From Clostridiales bacterium (GTDB lineage Bacteria; Bacillota; Clostridia; Oscillospirales; Acutalibacteraceae), in assembly GCA_019417145.1 (NCBI GenBank), contig DXVY01000143.1, positions 1 to 5,224 on the forward strand: a DNA stretch of 5,224 nucleotides, in the 5' to 3' direction. Numbering within the stretch: position 1 is the stretch's first letter; every line of letters starts with the position of its first letter. Below are positions 1 to 5,224 of this stretch, piece by piece. The translations under genes were made by a program, and so were the position numbers. The notes under the pieces are model-generated. The model saw only the letters and a program-made list of their open reading frames with translations, was not told the origin of the DNA and did no database searches.

Positions 1-24
1 TCCCCGGGCCGCTGCATGGGCGGC

Positions 25-53
25 CCCCCGCCGCGGAATCCGCGGGCGGCGGG
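25..53 (+). other. GC-rich hairpin upstream of mraY
   Basis: CCGCGG at 31-36 and again at 40-45 (self-complementary) pair across an AAT loop. The stem continues with CCG 28-30 against CGG 47-49 past a bulged G46, and CCC 25-27 against GGG 51-53 past a bulged C50, giving about 12 GC-dominated pairs. No T-run follows, so it is not an intrinsic terminator. It lies just before the ribosome binding site at 55-65 and could influence access to it or stabilise the mRNA. The function is inferred; only the pairing is seen. The rest of 1-54 shows no recognisable gene end. Confidence 0.55.
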
Positions 54-67
54 CGGGGGAGAGAGAA

Positions 68-109
68 ATGCAGTCGACCGCGGCGACGGATTGGATGTAT
101 TGGAAATGA
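68..109 (+). CDS. possible 13-residue upstream ORF coupled to mraY
   Basis: An ATG at 68 opens a short frame reading MQSTAATDWMYWK and stopping at TGA 107-109. It is preceded by the purine-rich GGGGGAGAGAG at 55-65, whose GGAGA core lies 5 nt from the ATG, which is good spacing. The stop overlaps the mraY start as ATGA (106-109), a classic arrangement for translational coupling. mraY itself has only a poor ribosome binding site, so ribosomes ending here may restart on mraY. The same frame is open back to the window edge, so the segment could instead be the tail of a longer upstream gene, although the upstream residues look like translated hairpin sequence. The peptide resembles nothing I recognise, and its two Trp codons in the last four could be chance. 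Confidence 0.3.
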   Translation: MQSTAATDWMYWK

Positions 110-1128
110 ACGGATTGATTCCCATGTTCGGCGCGCTGGCCGGATTCGCCATCACCATGCTGCTAGGTTTTTGGGGCGTGCCCTTTCTCCGGCGGTTAAA
201 GTTCGGCCAGACCATTCTGGATATCGGCCCGTCCTGGCATAAGTCCAAGGAGGGAACCCCCACCATGGGCGGCATCCTGATCATCATGGGCTGCTTTGGC
301 GCTGTGCTGCTGGCCTTTGTCACGGCCGTCACCACCGGCGCCGGCGTGAAGGGCGAGCTTTCAGATACCCAGAAAATCACCACCTTTGCTGCGGGTATCG
401 GCCTGGCGCTGGGCATGGGGCTCATCGGATTCATCGACGATTACATTAAGGTGGTCAAAAAGCGGAACCTGGGATTGACCGCGCGGCAGAAGACCTTTAT
501 GCAGCTGCTCATCTCGGCCGCCTATCTCCTGAGCCTGAAGTTCGGGGGCATGGATACCACCTGGCTGCCCTTTCTGGGAGATGTGAATATCCTCTCGGGC
601 TTCGGCCTGCTCTTCTGGCCCATTGCCCTGCTGTTCATCTATGGCTTTGTGAATGCCGTCAACCTGACCGACGGCATTGACGGCCTTGCCTCCAGCGTGA
701 CCCTGGTGGTGGCGGCCTTCTTCATGCTGGCCGCCGGCATCTGTAACTTCTATTGTACCAACCTGTTGGCCGCCTGCCTGGCGGGGGCCTGTATCGGCTT
801 CCTCTGCTGGAACGCCCACCCCGCCAAGGTCTTCATGGGCGACACCGGCTCCCTGTTCCTGGGGGGTATGGTGGTGGCCCTGTCCTTTGGCATCGACCGG
901 CCGGTGCTGTTGCTGTTGGCCGGCGCCGTCTATCTGATCGAGGCGCTGTCGGTTATGCTACAGGTGGGCTATTATAAGAAAACCAAGAAGCGGTTGTTCA
1001 AAATGGCGCCGCTGCATCATCACTTTGAGATGAGCGGCTGGAGCGAGGAAAAGATCGTCCTGGTCTTTTCTCTGATCGCCCTGTTTGGATGCCTGCTCGC
1101 GGCCGCGCCCATCGTTTTCCGCTGGTAG
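106..1128 (+). CDS. mraY: phospho-N-acetylmuramoyl-pentapeptide transferase (MraY)
   Basis: MraY is the integral membrane enzyme that moves phospho-MurNAc-pentapeptide from UDP to undecaprenyl phosphate, making lipid I on the cytoplasmic face. The 340-residue product is close to the usual 320-360. Visible family motifs are GTPTMGG (50-56), the Asp pair D111-D112 in FIDDYIK, NLTDGIDG (186-193), the third essential Asp D246 in FMGDTGS, and PLHHHFE with the His triad 304-306. About ten hydrophobic helices alternate with short loops. The frame extends back to ATG 16, but I chose ATG 106 because residues 1-35 (to KFGQ) then match the length of the Bacillus N-terminus exactly, and the upstream part is translated hairpin. 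Its own ribosome binding site is weak (GGAT 93-96), consistent with coupling to the ORF at 68-109. The gene ends 166 nt before ftsW, with no murD between them. Confidence 0.97.
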   Translation: MNGLIPMFGALAGFAITMLLGFWGVPFLRRLKFGQTILDIGPSWHKSKEGTPTMGGILIIMGCFGAVLLAFVTAVTTGAGVKGELSDTQKITTFAAGIGLALGMGLIGFIDDYIKVVKKRNLGLTARQKTFMQLLISAAYLLSLKFGGMDTTWLPFLGDVNILSGFGLLFWPIALLFIYGFVNAVNLTDGIDGLASSVTLVVAAFFMLAAGICNFYCTNLLAACLAGACIGFLCWNAHPAKVFMGDTGSLFLGGMVVALSFGIDRPVLLLLAGAVYLIEALSVMLQVGYYKKTKKRLFKMAPLHHHFEMSGWSEEKIVLVFSLIALFGCLLAAAPIVFRW

Positions 1129-1138
1129 GCGGCGTTTG

Positions 1139-1198
1139 TAGGATGGATCCCGGGAGCCGCAACCGGCCGATTAAAGAGGGCGCGGCCGGGTCATCCTA
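1139..1198 (+). repeat. long imperfect palindrome downstream of mraY
   Basis: TAGGATG at 1139-1145 is the exact reverse complement of CATCCTA at 1192-1198. The helix can continue with CCCGG 1149-1153 against CCGGG 1186-1190 and CCGC 1157-1160 against GCGG 1182-1185, giving about 17 pairs with small bulges. An alternative inner stem is CCGGCCG 1163-1169 with CGGCCGG 1183-1189. There is no T-run after it, so it is not an intrinsic terminator. It may be a dispersed intergenic palindrome or an mRNA processing or stability element. The pairing is seen; the role is unknown. Confidence 0.55.
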
Positions 1199-1205
1199 AA
1201 GAAGA

Positions 1206-1264
1206 GGTTCCGGCGCCGCCGGGGCTGGGCAAAACGCCGCAGCCCCCGCCGCGGACGCGGAACC
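1206..1264 (+). other. two-part stem-loop upstream of ftsW
   Basis: GGTTCCG at 1206-1212 pairs exactly with CGGAACC at 1258-1264 and encloses a second hairpin. In the inner one GGGGCTG 1221-1227 pairs exactly with CAGCCCC 1240-1246, extended by GGC 1228-1230 with GCC 1236-1238 past a bulged G1239, around an AAAAC loop. The structure starts 8 nt after the preceding palindrome and ends 15 nt before the ftsW ribosome binding site, so almost the whole gap can fold. It could be a regulatory leader or a decayed repeat. I recognise no known riboswitch class in it. Confidence 0.5.
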
Positions 1265-1294
1265 CATGCCAAGCTTGTAAGGGGAGGGAGCTCA

Positions 1295-2461
1295 ATGGAA
1301 TCTGTCCGGCCGACCGCCGAAAGGCTGAAAAAGAAAAGCCGCTTCCACCTGCTGCAAGCGGGTAAAATGGATCTGACCTTTTTCGCCCTGGTCCTGATCC
1401 TGCTGACCATCGGCCTGGTCATGCTTTTCTCTGCCAGCTACGCCTACGCCTACACGGTCTATGGCGACAGCTACAAGTTCATTTCCCGGCAGTTGGTTTT
1501 CGCCGTTGTGGGCGTGGCCATCATGCTGGCGGTGTCCAAGATCGATTATCATGTCTACCGCAAATTCGCATGGCCGGTCTATATCTTGGCCGTGATCCTG
1601 CTCATCGTGGTGCTGCTTCTGCCGCCGTTGCAGGAGGGCTTTGATTACAAGCGGTGGATTGTCATCGGACCCATCAATTTCCAGCCCTCGGAGATCGCCA
1701 AATTTGCCATCGTGCTGCTCTTCGCCCATTTGATATCGGTCAACTATAAGCAGATGGAGAAGTTCACCTTCGGCGTGCTGTTTTTCGGCATCCTGTTGGC
1801 CATCGTCTGCGCCCTGGTGGTGGTGGAGACCCATCTTTCCGCCACCCTGCTCATCTTTTCCATCGGCATCTGTCTTATGATTGTGGGAGGCATCAAGCTG
1901 CGGTATGTGGGCTTCGGCCTGGCCGCCGGCGTGGGCCTGGGCGCGGTGGCCATTTTGTCAGGGGTGGTGGACTACGGTTCCAGCCGGATCCAGTATTGGC
2001 TGGACCCCTGGGCCGCTCCCCGGGGCGAGGGCTACCAAACCATCCAGTCCCTATTATCCATCGGATCGGGAGGTTTTCTTGGCCGGGGCATCGGCCAGTC
2101 GAGGCAAAAGTATCTTTGGGTGCCCGAACCCCACAACGACTTTATTTTCGCCATCGTCTGCGAGGAGCTGGGCTATATCGGCGCGCTGATCATTATTCTG
2201 CTGTTCTGCATGCTGGTTTGGCGGGGCTTTGTGGTGGCCATGCGCGCGCCGGATAAATTCGGTTCTCTCATGGCGGTGGGCCTTACCTTCCAGGTGGGGG
2301 TGCAGACCGCCCTGAATATTATGGTGGTGACCAACACCATCCCCAACACCGGTATCAGCCTGCCCTTTTTCAGCTATGGGGGCACGGCGCTGCTCATTCT
2401 GCTGGCCGAAATGGGGATCATTCTGTCCATATCTCGCAGTTGCAATCTAAAAAAGACCTAG
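1295..2461 (+). CDS. ftsW: SEDS-family peptidoglycan glycosyltransferase, FtsW/SpoVE type
   Basis: This is a polytopic SEDS protein that polymerises lipid II glycan strands with a partner class B penicillin-binding protein at the septum, or in the spore cortex if it is SpoVE. It has 388 residues, the usual size, with about ten membrane helices after a basic cytoplasmic N-terminus (residues 1-25). Family landmarks are KRW ending at W121, QPSEIAKF from Q130, ETHLSATL from E178 (EPHLS or EPDLG is commoner, so T179 is a variant), PEPHNDFIF with the expected catalytic Asp at D282, and GISLPFFSYGG (353-363). ATG 1295 is chosen for its strong site AAGGGGAGGGAG at 1279-1290; M25 (1367) has a poor one. 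Its position between mraY and murG rules for FtsW/SpoVE rather than RodA. Sequence alone cannot separate division FtsW from sporulation SpoVE. Confidence 0.93.
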   Translation: MESVRPTAERLKKKSRFHLLQAGKMDLTFFALVLILLTIGLVMLFSASYAYAYTVYGDSYKFISRQLVFAVVGVAIMLAVSKIDYHVYRKFAWPVYILAVILLIVVLLLPPLQEGFDYKRWIVIGPINFQPSEIAKFAIVLLFAHLISVNYKQMEKFTFGVLFFGILLAIVCALVVVETHLSATLLIFSIGICLMIVGGIKLRYVGFGLAAGVGLGAVAILSGVVDYGSSRIQYWLDPWAAPRGEGYQTIQSLLSIGSGGFLGRGIGQSRQKYLWVPEPHNDFIFAIVCEELGYIGALIIILLFCMLVWRGFVVAMRAPDKFGSLMAVGLTFQVGVQTALNIMVVTNTIPNTGISLPFFSYGGTALLILLAEMGIILSISRSCNLKKT

Positions 2462-2465
2462 GCGG

Positions 2466-2531
2466 GCCCCCGGAGAGGGGGCGTAGCCGGAGGCCGAAAA
2501 AGAGGCCGGCGTTCCCCTGGGGAGGCCGGCC
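2466..2531 (+). repeat. cluster of GC-rich palindromes after ftsW
   Basis: GCCCCC 2466-2471 pairs with GGGGGC 2477-2482 around a 5-nt loop, five bases after the ftsW stop. Further on, GGCCGGC 2504-2510 pairs with GCCGGCC 2525-2531, with an inner TCCC 2513-2516 against GGGA 2520-2523. A competing fold pairs GGCC 2492-2495 with GGCC 2504-2507 around an A-rich loop, plus GCC 2486-2488 with GGC 2508-2510. None is followed by T residues, so termination is unlikely. The segment could stabilise the upstream message or be a repetitive element. Confidence 0.5.
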
Positions 2532-2541
2532 GTAAACCGTA

Positions 2542-2583
2542 TGTAGGGGACGGTGCGCAAAGAGAGCCGCCAACCGACCCTTG
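2542..2583 (+). repeat. hairpin carrying the shared motif CGCCAACCG-n-CCCTTG
   Basis: AGGG 2545-2548 pairs with CCCT 2578-2581 and CGGT 2551-2554 with ACCG 2573-2576, with a further GCG/CGC step inside, forming a modest hairpin that ends 7 nt before the murG ribosome binding site. The 3' arm holds CGCCAACCG (2568-2576), one base, then CCCTTG (2578-2583). The same two blocks, three bases apart, recur after murG at 3740-3757. The left edge TGTAGG and the segment GAGCCGC(C)AACCG also resemble 1137-1168 after mraY. A dispersed repeat family is possible but unproven. Confidence 0.4.
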
Positions 2584-2604
2584 AGACTGTAAGGAGGAAG
2601 CAAT

Positions 2605-3729
2605 ATGCATATCCTGTTCGCCGGCGGCGGCACCGCCGGCCATATCAACCCCGCCCTGGCCGTGGCAGGCTACATAAAGGAACGGCATCCCGACGCCAAA
2701 ATCAGCTATATTGGCACGGCGGAGAAGCTGGAGGCCCGGCTGGTGCCCGAGGCGGGCTACGATTTCTACACCATCGATGTGGCCGGCTTTCAAAGAAAGG
2801 TGAGCCTGGAAAATGTCAAGAGGAATCTGTCGGCTCTGCGCAAGGTTTTCGTCTCCTCTTCCCAGGCCAAGCGGCTGCTCCGGGAGCTGCGCCCCGACGT
2901 GGTCATGGGCACCGGGGGATATGTCAGCGGCCCCGTGGTGCGGCAGGCGGCCAGGATGGGCATAAAGACGGCCATTCATGAGCAGAACGCCTTCCCCGGG
3001 GTCACTACCAAGATGCTGGCCCCCAAGGTGGATAGGGTTATGCTGGCCATGCCGGAGGCCAAGCAGTATTTAAAATTGCAGGCCGAGCCCATCATCACCG
3101 GCAATCCCGTGCGGGAGGCGGTCATCCATGCCGATCGGCAGGCCGCCCGGCAGGCCCTGGGGCTGGACGAGCGGCCGTTCATCCTCTCCTTCGGCGGCAG
3201 CCTGGGAGCCCGTGCCATCAACCAGGCGGTTGCAGAGCTCATGGCCTGGCATTGGAAGGGCGGTAAATATTATCATTATCATGCCGCCGGCAAGGCGGGC
3301 TATGAGGCCATGCAGGCGCTGCTAAAGGAGAAGGGGGTGGACCTGTCGGCCGCCCCGGCCATCCGCATGACCGAATATATAAATGACATGGACCTGTGTA
3401 TGGCGGCCGCCGACCTGGTGATTTGCCGGGCGGGGGCCATCACCCTGAGCGAGTTGCAGGTGCAGGGCAAGGCGGCCATCCTGATCCCCTCCCCCTATGT
3501 GGCGGAAAACCACCAATATCACAACGCCATGACCTTAAAGAACAAGGGCGCGGCCCAGGTGATTGAGGAAAAGGAGCTGACGGGGGAGCGGCTGACCAAT
3601 GAGGCGACCCTGTTGCTGTCCGATCCCGCCGCCCTGCGGGAGATGGGGGAGAAGACCAAAGCGTCGGCGGTCATGGACGTGAACGAGCGCATTTATCGGG
3701 TCATTATGGACCTGTATGAAAAGCAGTAA
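2605..3729 (+). CDS. murG: UDP-GlcNAc:lipid I N-acetylglucosaminyltransferase (MurG)
   Basis: MurG is a GT-B glycosyltransferase on the inner membrane face that adds GlcNAc from UDP-GlcNAc to lipid I, giving lipid II for the SEDS polymerase encoded just upstream. The 374-residue length fits the family. The N-terminal domain shows the glycine-rich loop GGGTAGHINP (7-16) with the conserved H13, GTGGY (102-106) and HEQN (125-128). The C-terminal nucleotide-binding domain shows SFGGSLGA (195-202), ICRAGAITLSEL (273-284) with the ribose-binding type Glu E283, and ENHQ (301-304). The start at 2605 is fixed by a perfect AAGGAGG at 2591-2597 with 7-nt spacing, the best ribosome binding site in the window. 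It lies 143 nt after ftsW and 78 nt before the kinase gene. No anomalies in the reading frame. Confidence 0.97.
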   Translation: MHILFAGGGTAGHINPALAVAGYIKERHPDAKISYIGTAEKLEARLVPEAGYDFYTIDVAGFQRKVSLENVKRNLSALRKVFVSSSQAKRLLRELRPDVVMGTGGYVSGPVVRQAARMGIKTAIHEQNAFPGVTTKMLAPKVDRVMLAMPEAKQYLKLQAEPIITGNPVREAVIHADRQAARQALGLDERPFILSFGGSLGARAINQAVAELMAWHWKGGKYYHYHAAGKAGYEAMQALLKEKGVDLSAAPAIRMTEYINDMDLCMAAADLVICRAGAITLSELQVQGKAAILIPSPYVAENHQYHNAMTLKNKGAAQVIEEKELTGERLTNEATLLLSDPAALREMGEKTKASAVMDVNERIYRVIMDLYEKQ

Positions 3730-3739
3730 TGGCCCGCTG

Positions 3740-3760
3740 CGCCAACCGTCGCCCTTGGCG
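3740..3760 (+). repeat. hairpin after murG with shared motif
   Basis: CGCCAA 3740-3745 pairs exactly with TTGGCG 3755-3760 around a 9-nt loop, 10 nt after the murG stop. It contains CGCCAACCG (3740-3748) and CCCTTG (3752-3757), the blocks also found before murG at 2568-2583. What follows is GGAATAGGGG, not a T-run, so it is not a standard intrinsic terminator. The rest of the gap is G-rich (GGGGCCGTGGGGCTGGGCC, 3767-3785) and leads into the kinase ribosome binding site. Confidence 0.45.
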
Positions 3761-3807
3761 GGAATAGGGGCCGTGGGGCTGGGCCGCCGGAGAAGGGAAG
3801 TGCCAAA

Positions 3808-4332
3808 ATGAAGGTTGCGGTTATGGGCTATTCCGGCAGCGGGAAGTCCACCCTGACGCGGCGCATATCGGAATTTTACCATATACCGGCGCTCCATCTG
3901 GACCGGGTGCAGTTTGAAGCGGGCTGGAAGGAACGGGACCGGGAAACCGCCCGCGCTATGGTCCGCTCCTTTATGGAGGGGACGGATTGGGTGATCGACG
4001 GCAACTACCGCTCCTTCTATGCGGATGAACGGCTGCAATCCGCCGACCGGATCATTTATTTGGATTTTTCCCGGCTGTCCTGCCTTGTTCGGGTCATCCG
4101 GCGGTACCGCCGGTATAAGGGCGCCGTCCGGGAGAGCATGGCGGAGGGCTGTCCGGAAAAGCTGGACCGGGCGTTCGTCTGGTGGGTGCTGTACGCGGGC
4201 CGGACCCGAAAGCGAAAGGCGGCGTTTAAAGCGCTGTTGCAGCCTTACCGGGATAAATTGACGGTCATAAAAAACCAGCGGCAGCTGGACGCCTTCACCG
4301 CCGCATTTTTGGAAAACGGCCAGGCTGTATAA
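3808..4332 (+). CDS. FlaR-like P-loop kinase ('DNA topology modulation protein', adenylate kinase-related)
   Basis: A 174-residue soluble protein of the small adenylate kinase-like P-loop NTPases often annotated as DNA topology modulation protein after Listeria FlaR; the real substrate of the family is largely unknown. It has a clear Walker A loop GYSGSGKST (7-15), the family signature HLD (30-32) with W40 shortly after, WVIDGNYR (61-68), an Asp-ending strand IIYLD (82-86), an Arg-rich lid-like stretch from R95 to R102 and a basic GRTRKRK (131-137). The length is normal and the frame intact. The start is set by GAAGGGAAG (3792-3800), 7 nt upstream. It sits between murG and murA on the same strand with similar composition. 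It is not a standard dcw gene; a role in wall synthesis is suggested only by position. Nucleotide or sugar kinase activity is possible; nothing here decides it. Confidence 0.85.
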   Translation: MKVAVMGYSGSGKSTLTRRISEFYHIPALHLDRVQFEAGWKERDRETARAMVRSFMEGTDWVIDGNYRSFYADERLQSADRIIYLDFSRLSCLVRVIRRYRRYKGAVRESMAEGCPEKLDRAFVWWVLYAGRTRKRKAAFKALLQPYRDKLTVIKNQRQLDAFTAAFLENGQAV

Positions 4333-4366
4333 AAGGTCCGGCCGGAAAGATTTTGTCCTCTATCCG

Positions 4367-4432
4367 ATGGGATATGCGGTTTTTACCCCCAAAAACCAAA
4401 AATCCCAAACACAAACCCGCCTTTTCGCATAG
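4367..4432 (+). CDS. possible 21-codon leader peptide before murA
   Basis: ATG 4367 opens a frame giving a 21-residue peptide that begins MGYAVFTPKN, is rich in Lys, Gln and Thr, and ends TRLFA before TAG 4430-4432. The last codons overlap CCTTTTCGCA (4420-4429), which is complementary to the murA ribosome binding region, so a ribosome reaching this stop would cover that segment. Against it, no properly spaced ribosome binding site is visible: GGAAAG at 4344-4349 is 17 nt away. The peptide matches nothing I know. It is as likely to be a chance frame as a gene. Confidence 0.18.
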   Translation: MGYAVFTPKNQKSQTQTRLFA

Positions 4433-4461
4433 TATGGATTGCTGGGGGCGGCCTAAGCATG

Positions 4462-4497
4462 CCATCCCGTCCCTTTGCATTTTGTGCGAAAGGATGG
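4462..4497 (+). promoter_or_regulatory. hairpin sequestering the murA ribosome binding site
   Basis: The murA Shine-Dalgarno AAAGGA (4489-4494) lies 8 nt before the ATG. Its AAAGG pairs with CCTTT 4472-4476; the helix continues with GCA 4477-4479 against TGC 4485-4487 past a bulged G4488, closing a TTTTG loop. Outside it CCAT 4462-4465 pairs with ATGG 4494-4497 across a 6-nt bulge. About 12 pairs therefore cover the whole site. An upstream segment, CCTTTTCGCA 4420-4429, can pair with the same TGCGAAAGG (4485-4493) through 9 pairs and one bulged T, so two folds compete. Confidence 0.45.
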
Positions 4498-4502
4498 GTG
4501 TT

Positions 4503-5224
4503 ATGGCGAAGATATATATTGAGGGCGGCCGCCGCCTGGAGGGAGAAATCCGGGTCCATGGCGCCAAGAACAGCGCGCTGCCGGTGCTGGCGGCGACCCT
4601 TTTGTGCCGGGGGGTCAGCGTCATACATAATTGTCCGTCCCTGTTGGATGTGGCGGCCTCGATAAAGATACTGGAGCATCTGGGCTGCCAATGCAAGCGG
4701 GAGGGGGAGACGGTCATCGTGGATTCCACCGCCCTGACCGGCTGTGATATTCCCGACCATCTCATGCGGGAGATGCGCTCCTCCATCGTGTTTTTGGGGG
4801 CCATTGCCGCCCGGTGCGGGACGGCGCGGCTGAGCTTCCCCGGCGGCTGTGAGCTGGGACCCCGGCCGATTGATCTGCATCTTTCGGCCCTGCGGCAGCT
4901 GGGCCTGACCATAACGGAGGACCGGGGGCTGCTGGACTGCAGGGCCGCCGGCCGCCTGAAGGGCGCGTCGGTGAGCCTGTCCATCCCCAGCGTGGGGGCG
5001 ACCGAGAATATCCTGCTGGCCGCCGTCACCGCCAAGGGACGTACGGTCATCCACAATGCGGCCCGGGAGCCGGAGATCAGCGATCTGGCTGCTTTCCTCA
5101 ACCGGGCGGGGGCCTGTATCCGGGGGGCCGGCTCCAGCGTCATCGAGGTGGACGGGGTATACGAACTCCACGGGGCCGAGCACAGGGTTATCCCCGACCG
5201 GATCATCGCGGCCACCTATATGGC
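4503..5224 (+). CDS. murA: UDP-N-acetylglucosamine 1-carboxyvinyltransferase (MurA), 3' end outside window
   Basis: MurA transfers enolpyruvate from phosphoenolpyruvate to UDP-GlcNAc, the first committed cytoplasmic step of peptidoglycan synthesis and the target of fosfomycin. The window holds 240 of the usual 415-440 codons; the frame is open to the edge. Key residues are GAKNS with K22-N23 at the same numbers as in E. coli, the mobile-loop Cys C116 in PGGCELGPRP followed by R121, SVGATEN (from S163), and RVIPDRI (228-234). C116 is Cys rather than the Asp of naturally fosfomycin-resistant MurA, so sensitivity at the target is expected. After PDRI it reads IAATY where many homologues have EAGTY. 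ATG 4503 gives the standard N-terminus and has AAAGGA at 4489-4494; the frame is open upstream, but that part is not MurA-like. Firmicutes often carry two MurA paralogues, and which one this is cannot be told. Confidence 0.95.
   Translation, partial: MAKIYIEGGRRLEGEIRVHGAKNSALPVLAATLLCRGVSVIHNCPSLLDVAASIKILEHLGCQCKREGETVIVDSTALTGCDIPDHLMREMRSSIVFLGAIAARCGTARLSFPGGCELGPRPIDLHLSALRQLGLTITEDRGLLDCRAAGRLKGASVSLSIPSVGATENILLAAVTAKGRTVIHNAAREPEISDLAAFLNRAGACIRGAGSSVIEVDGVYELHGAEHRVIPDRIIAATYM

Larger units (their letters stand above)
4333..4502 (+). promoter_or_regulatory. structured leader before murA
   Basis: This 170-nt gap differs from the others: it is less GC-rich, and 4380-4417 contains no G at all. 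It holds TCCGGCCGGA (4337-4346, self-complementary) and a perfect stem GGTTTTT 4378-4384 with AAAAACC 4391-4397 around ACCCCC. It also has a small ORF at 4367-4432 and the hairpin hiding the murA ribosome binding site at 4462-4497. I found no convincing sigma-A promoter and no stem followed by a T-run. I recognise no known riboswitch. A cis-regulatory role on murA translation is inferred from the pairing. Confidence 0.4.

Noticed and set aside
16..105. 30-residue N-terminal extension of MraY
   Set aside because: It is translated GC hairpin sequence without a ribosome binding site; ATG 106 gives a gapless N-terminal match in length to known MraY.
1139..1198. Intrinsic terminator after mraY
   Set aside because: The stem is strong, but TAAAGAAGAGG follows instead of a T-run, so transcription probably continues into ftsW.
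2458..2979. 173-residue minus-strand frame over the ftsW-murG gap and the start of murG
   Set aside because: It is rich in Gly, His and Pro and lacks a domain-like pattern; it mostly mirrors murG codons and palindromes.
4350..4440. Promoter for murA
   Set aside because: Candidate boxes such as TTGTCC (4353) and TAGTAT (4430) have no partner at 16-18 nt spacing.
4374..4502. In-frame upstream extension of MurA (43 residues, with two Cys near its end)
   Set aside because: MurA homologues start at the position of ATG 4503, which has the well-spaced ribosome binding site; the extension is not MurA-like and its proposed ATG has no such site.
4295..5215. 306-residue minus-strand open frame opposite murA
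   Set aside because: It lies antisense to a clear MurA with intact catalytic motifs; its Arg/Ser/Pro-rich composition is typical of antisense frames in GC-rich DNA, and it matches no family I know.
1..5224. CRISPR array, insertion sequence, tRNA or phage genes
   Set aside because: There are no regularly spaced repeats, transposase motifs, cloverleaf structures or phage-like proteins; the genes are housekeeping wall genes.

Overview
The window is a piece of a division and cell wall (dcw) gene cluster from what looks like a GC-rich member of the Clostridia, perhaps Oscillospirales-like. The reasons are GC content near 60% by eye, strong Firmicutes-type ribosome binding sites (a perfect AAGGAGG before murG), and protein motifs of Gram-positive type. 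For example, the MraY N-terminus lines up without gaps to the Bacillus type, and the FtsW has a Clostridia-like sequence style. The lineage is inferred from remembered sequence style, not from a search. All genes are on the + strand.

Layout: (1) 1-105, a GC-rich hairpin, then a strong Shine-Dalgarno serving a 13-residue ORF whose stop overlaps the mraY start; (2) mraY, 106-1128; (3) a 166-nt gap holding two long stem-loops in the place where murD usually sits; (4) ftsW/spoVE-type SEDS gene, 1295-2461; (5) a 143-nt gap full of GC-rich palindromes; (6) murG, 2605-3729; (7) a 78-nt gap with another hairpin; (8) a small FlaR-like P-loop kinase gene, 3808-4332, which is not a normal dcw member; (9) a 170-nt leader with a hairpin, a possible 21-codon leader ORF and two competing segments able to hide the next ribosome binding site; (10) murA, from 4503 and cut off by the window end.

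The four recognised wall genes cover most of the lipid II route. MurA makes the first committed UDP-MurNAc precursor, MraY loads the finished UDP-MurNAc-pentapeptide onto undecaprenyl phosphate (lipid I), MurG adds GlcNAc (lipid II), and the SEDS protein polymerises lipid II at the septum or during sporulation. I see no rho-independent terminator or convincing promoter between the genes, so one long transcript is the simplest model. The gaps are unusually long and structured for a dcw cluster, and they, the missing murD and the inserted kinase are the unusual parts. I did not find a clearly new multi-gene system; the murA leader and the repeated structured gaps are the best candidates for something undescribed.
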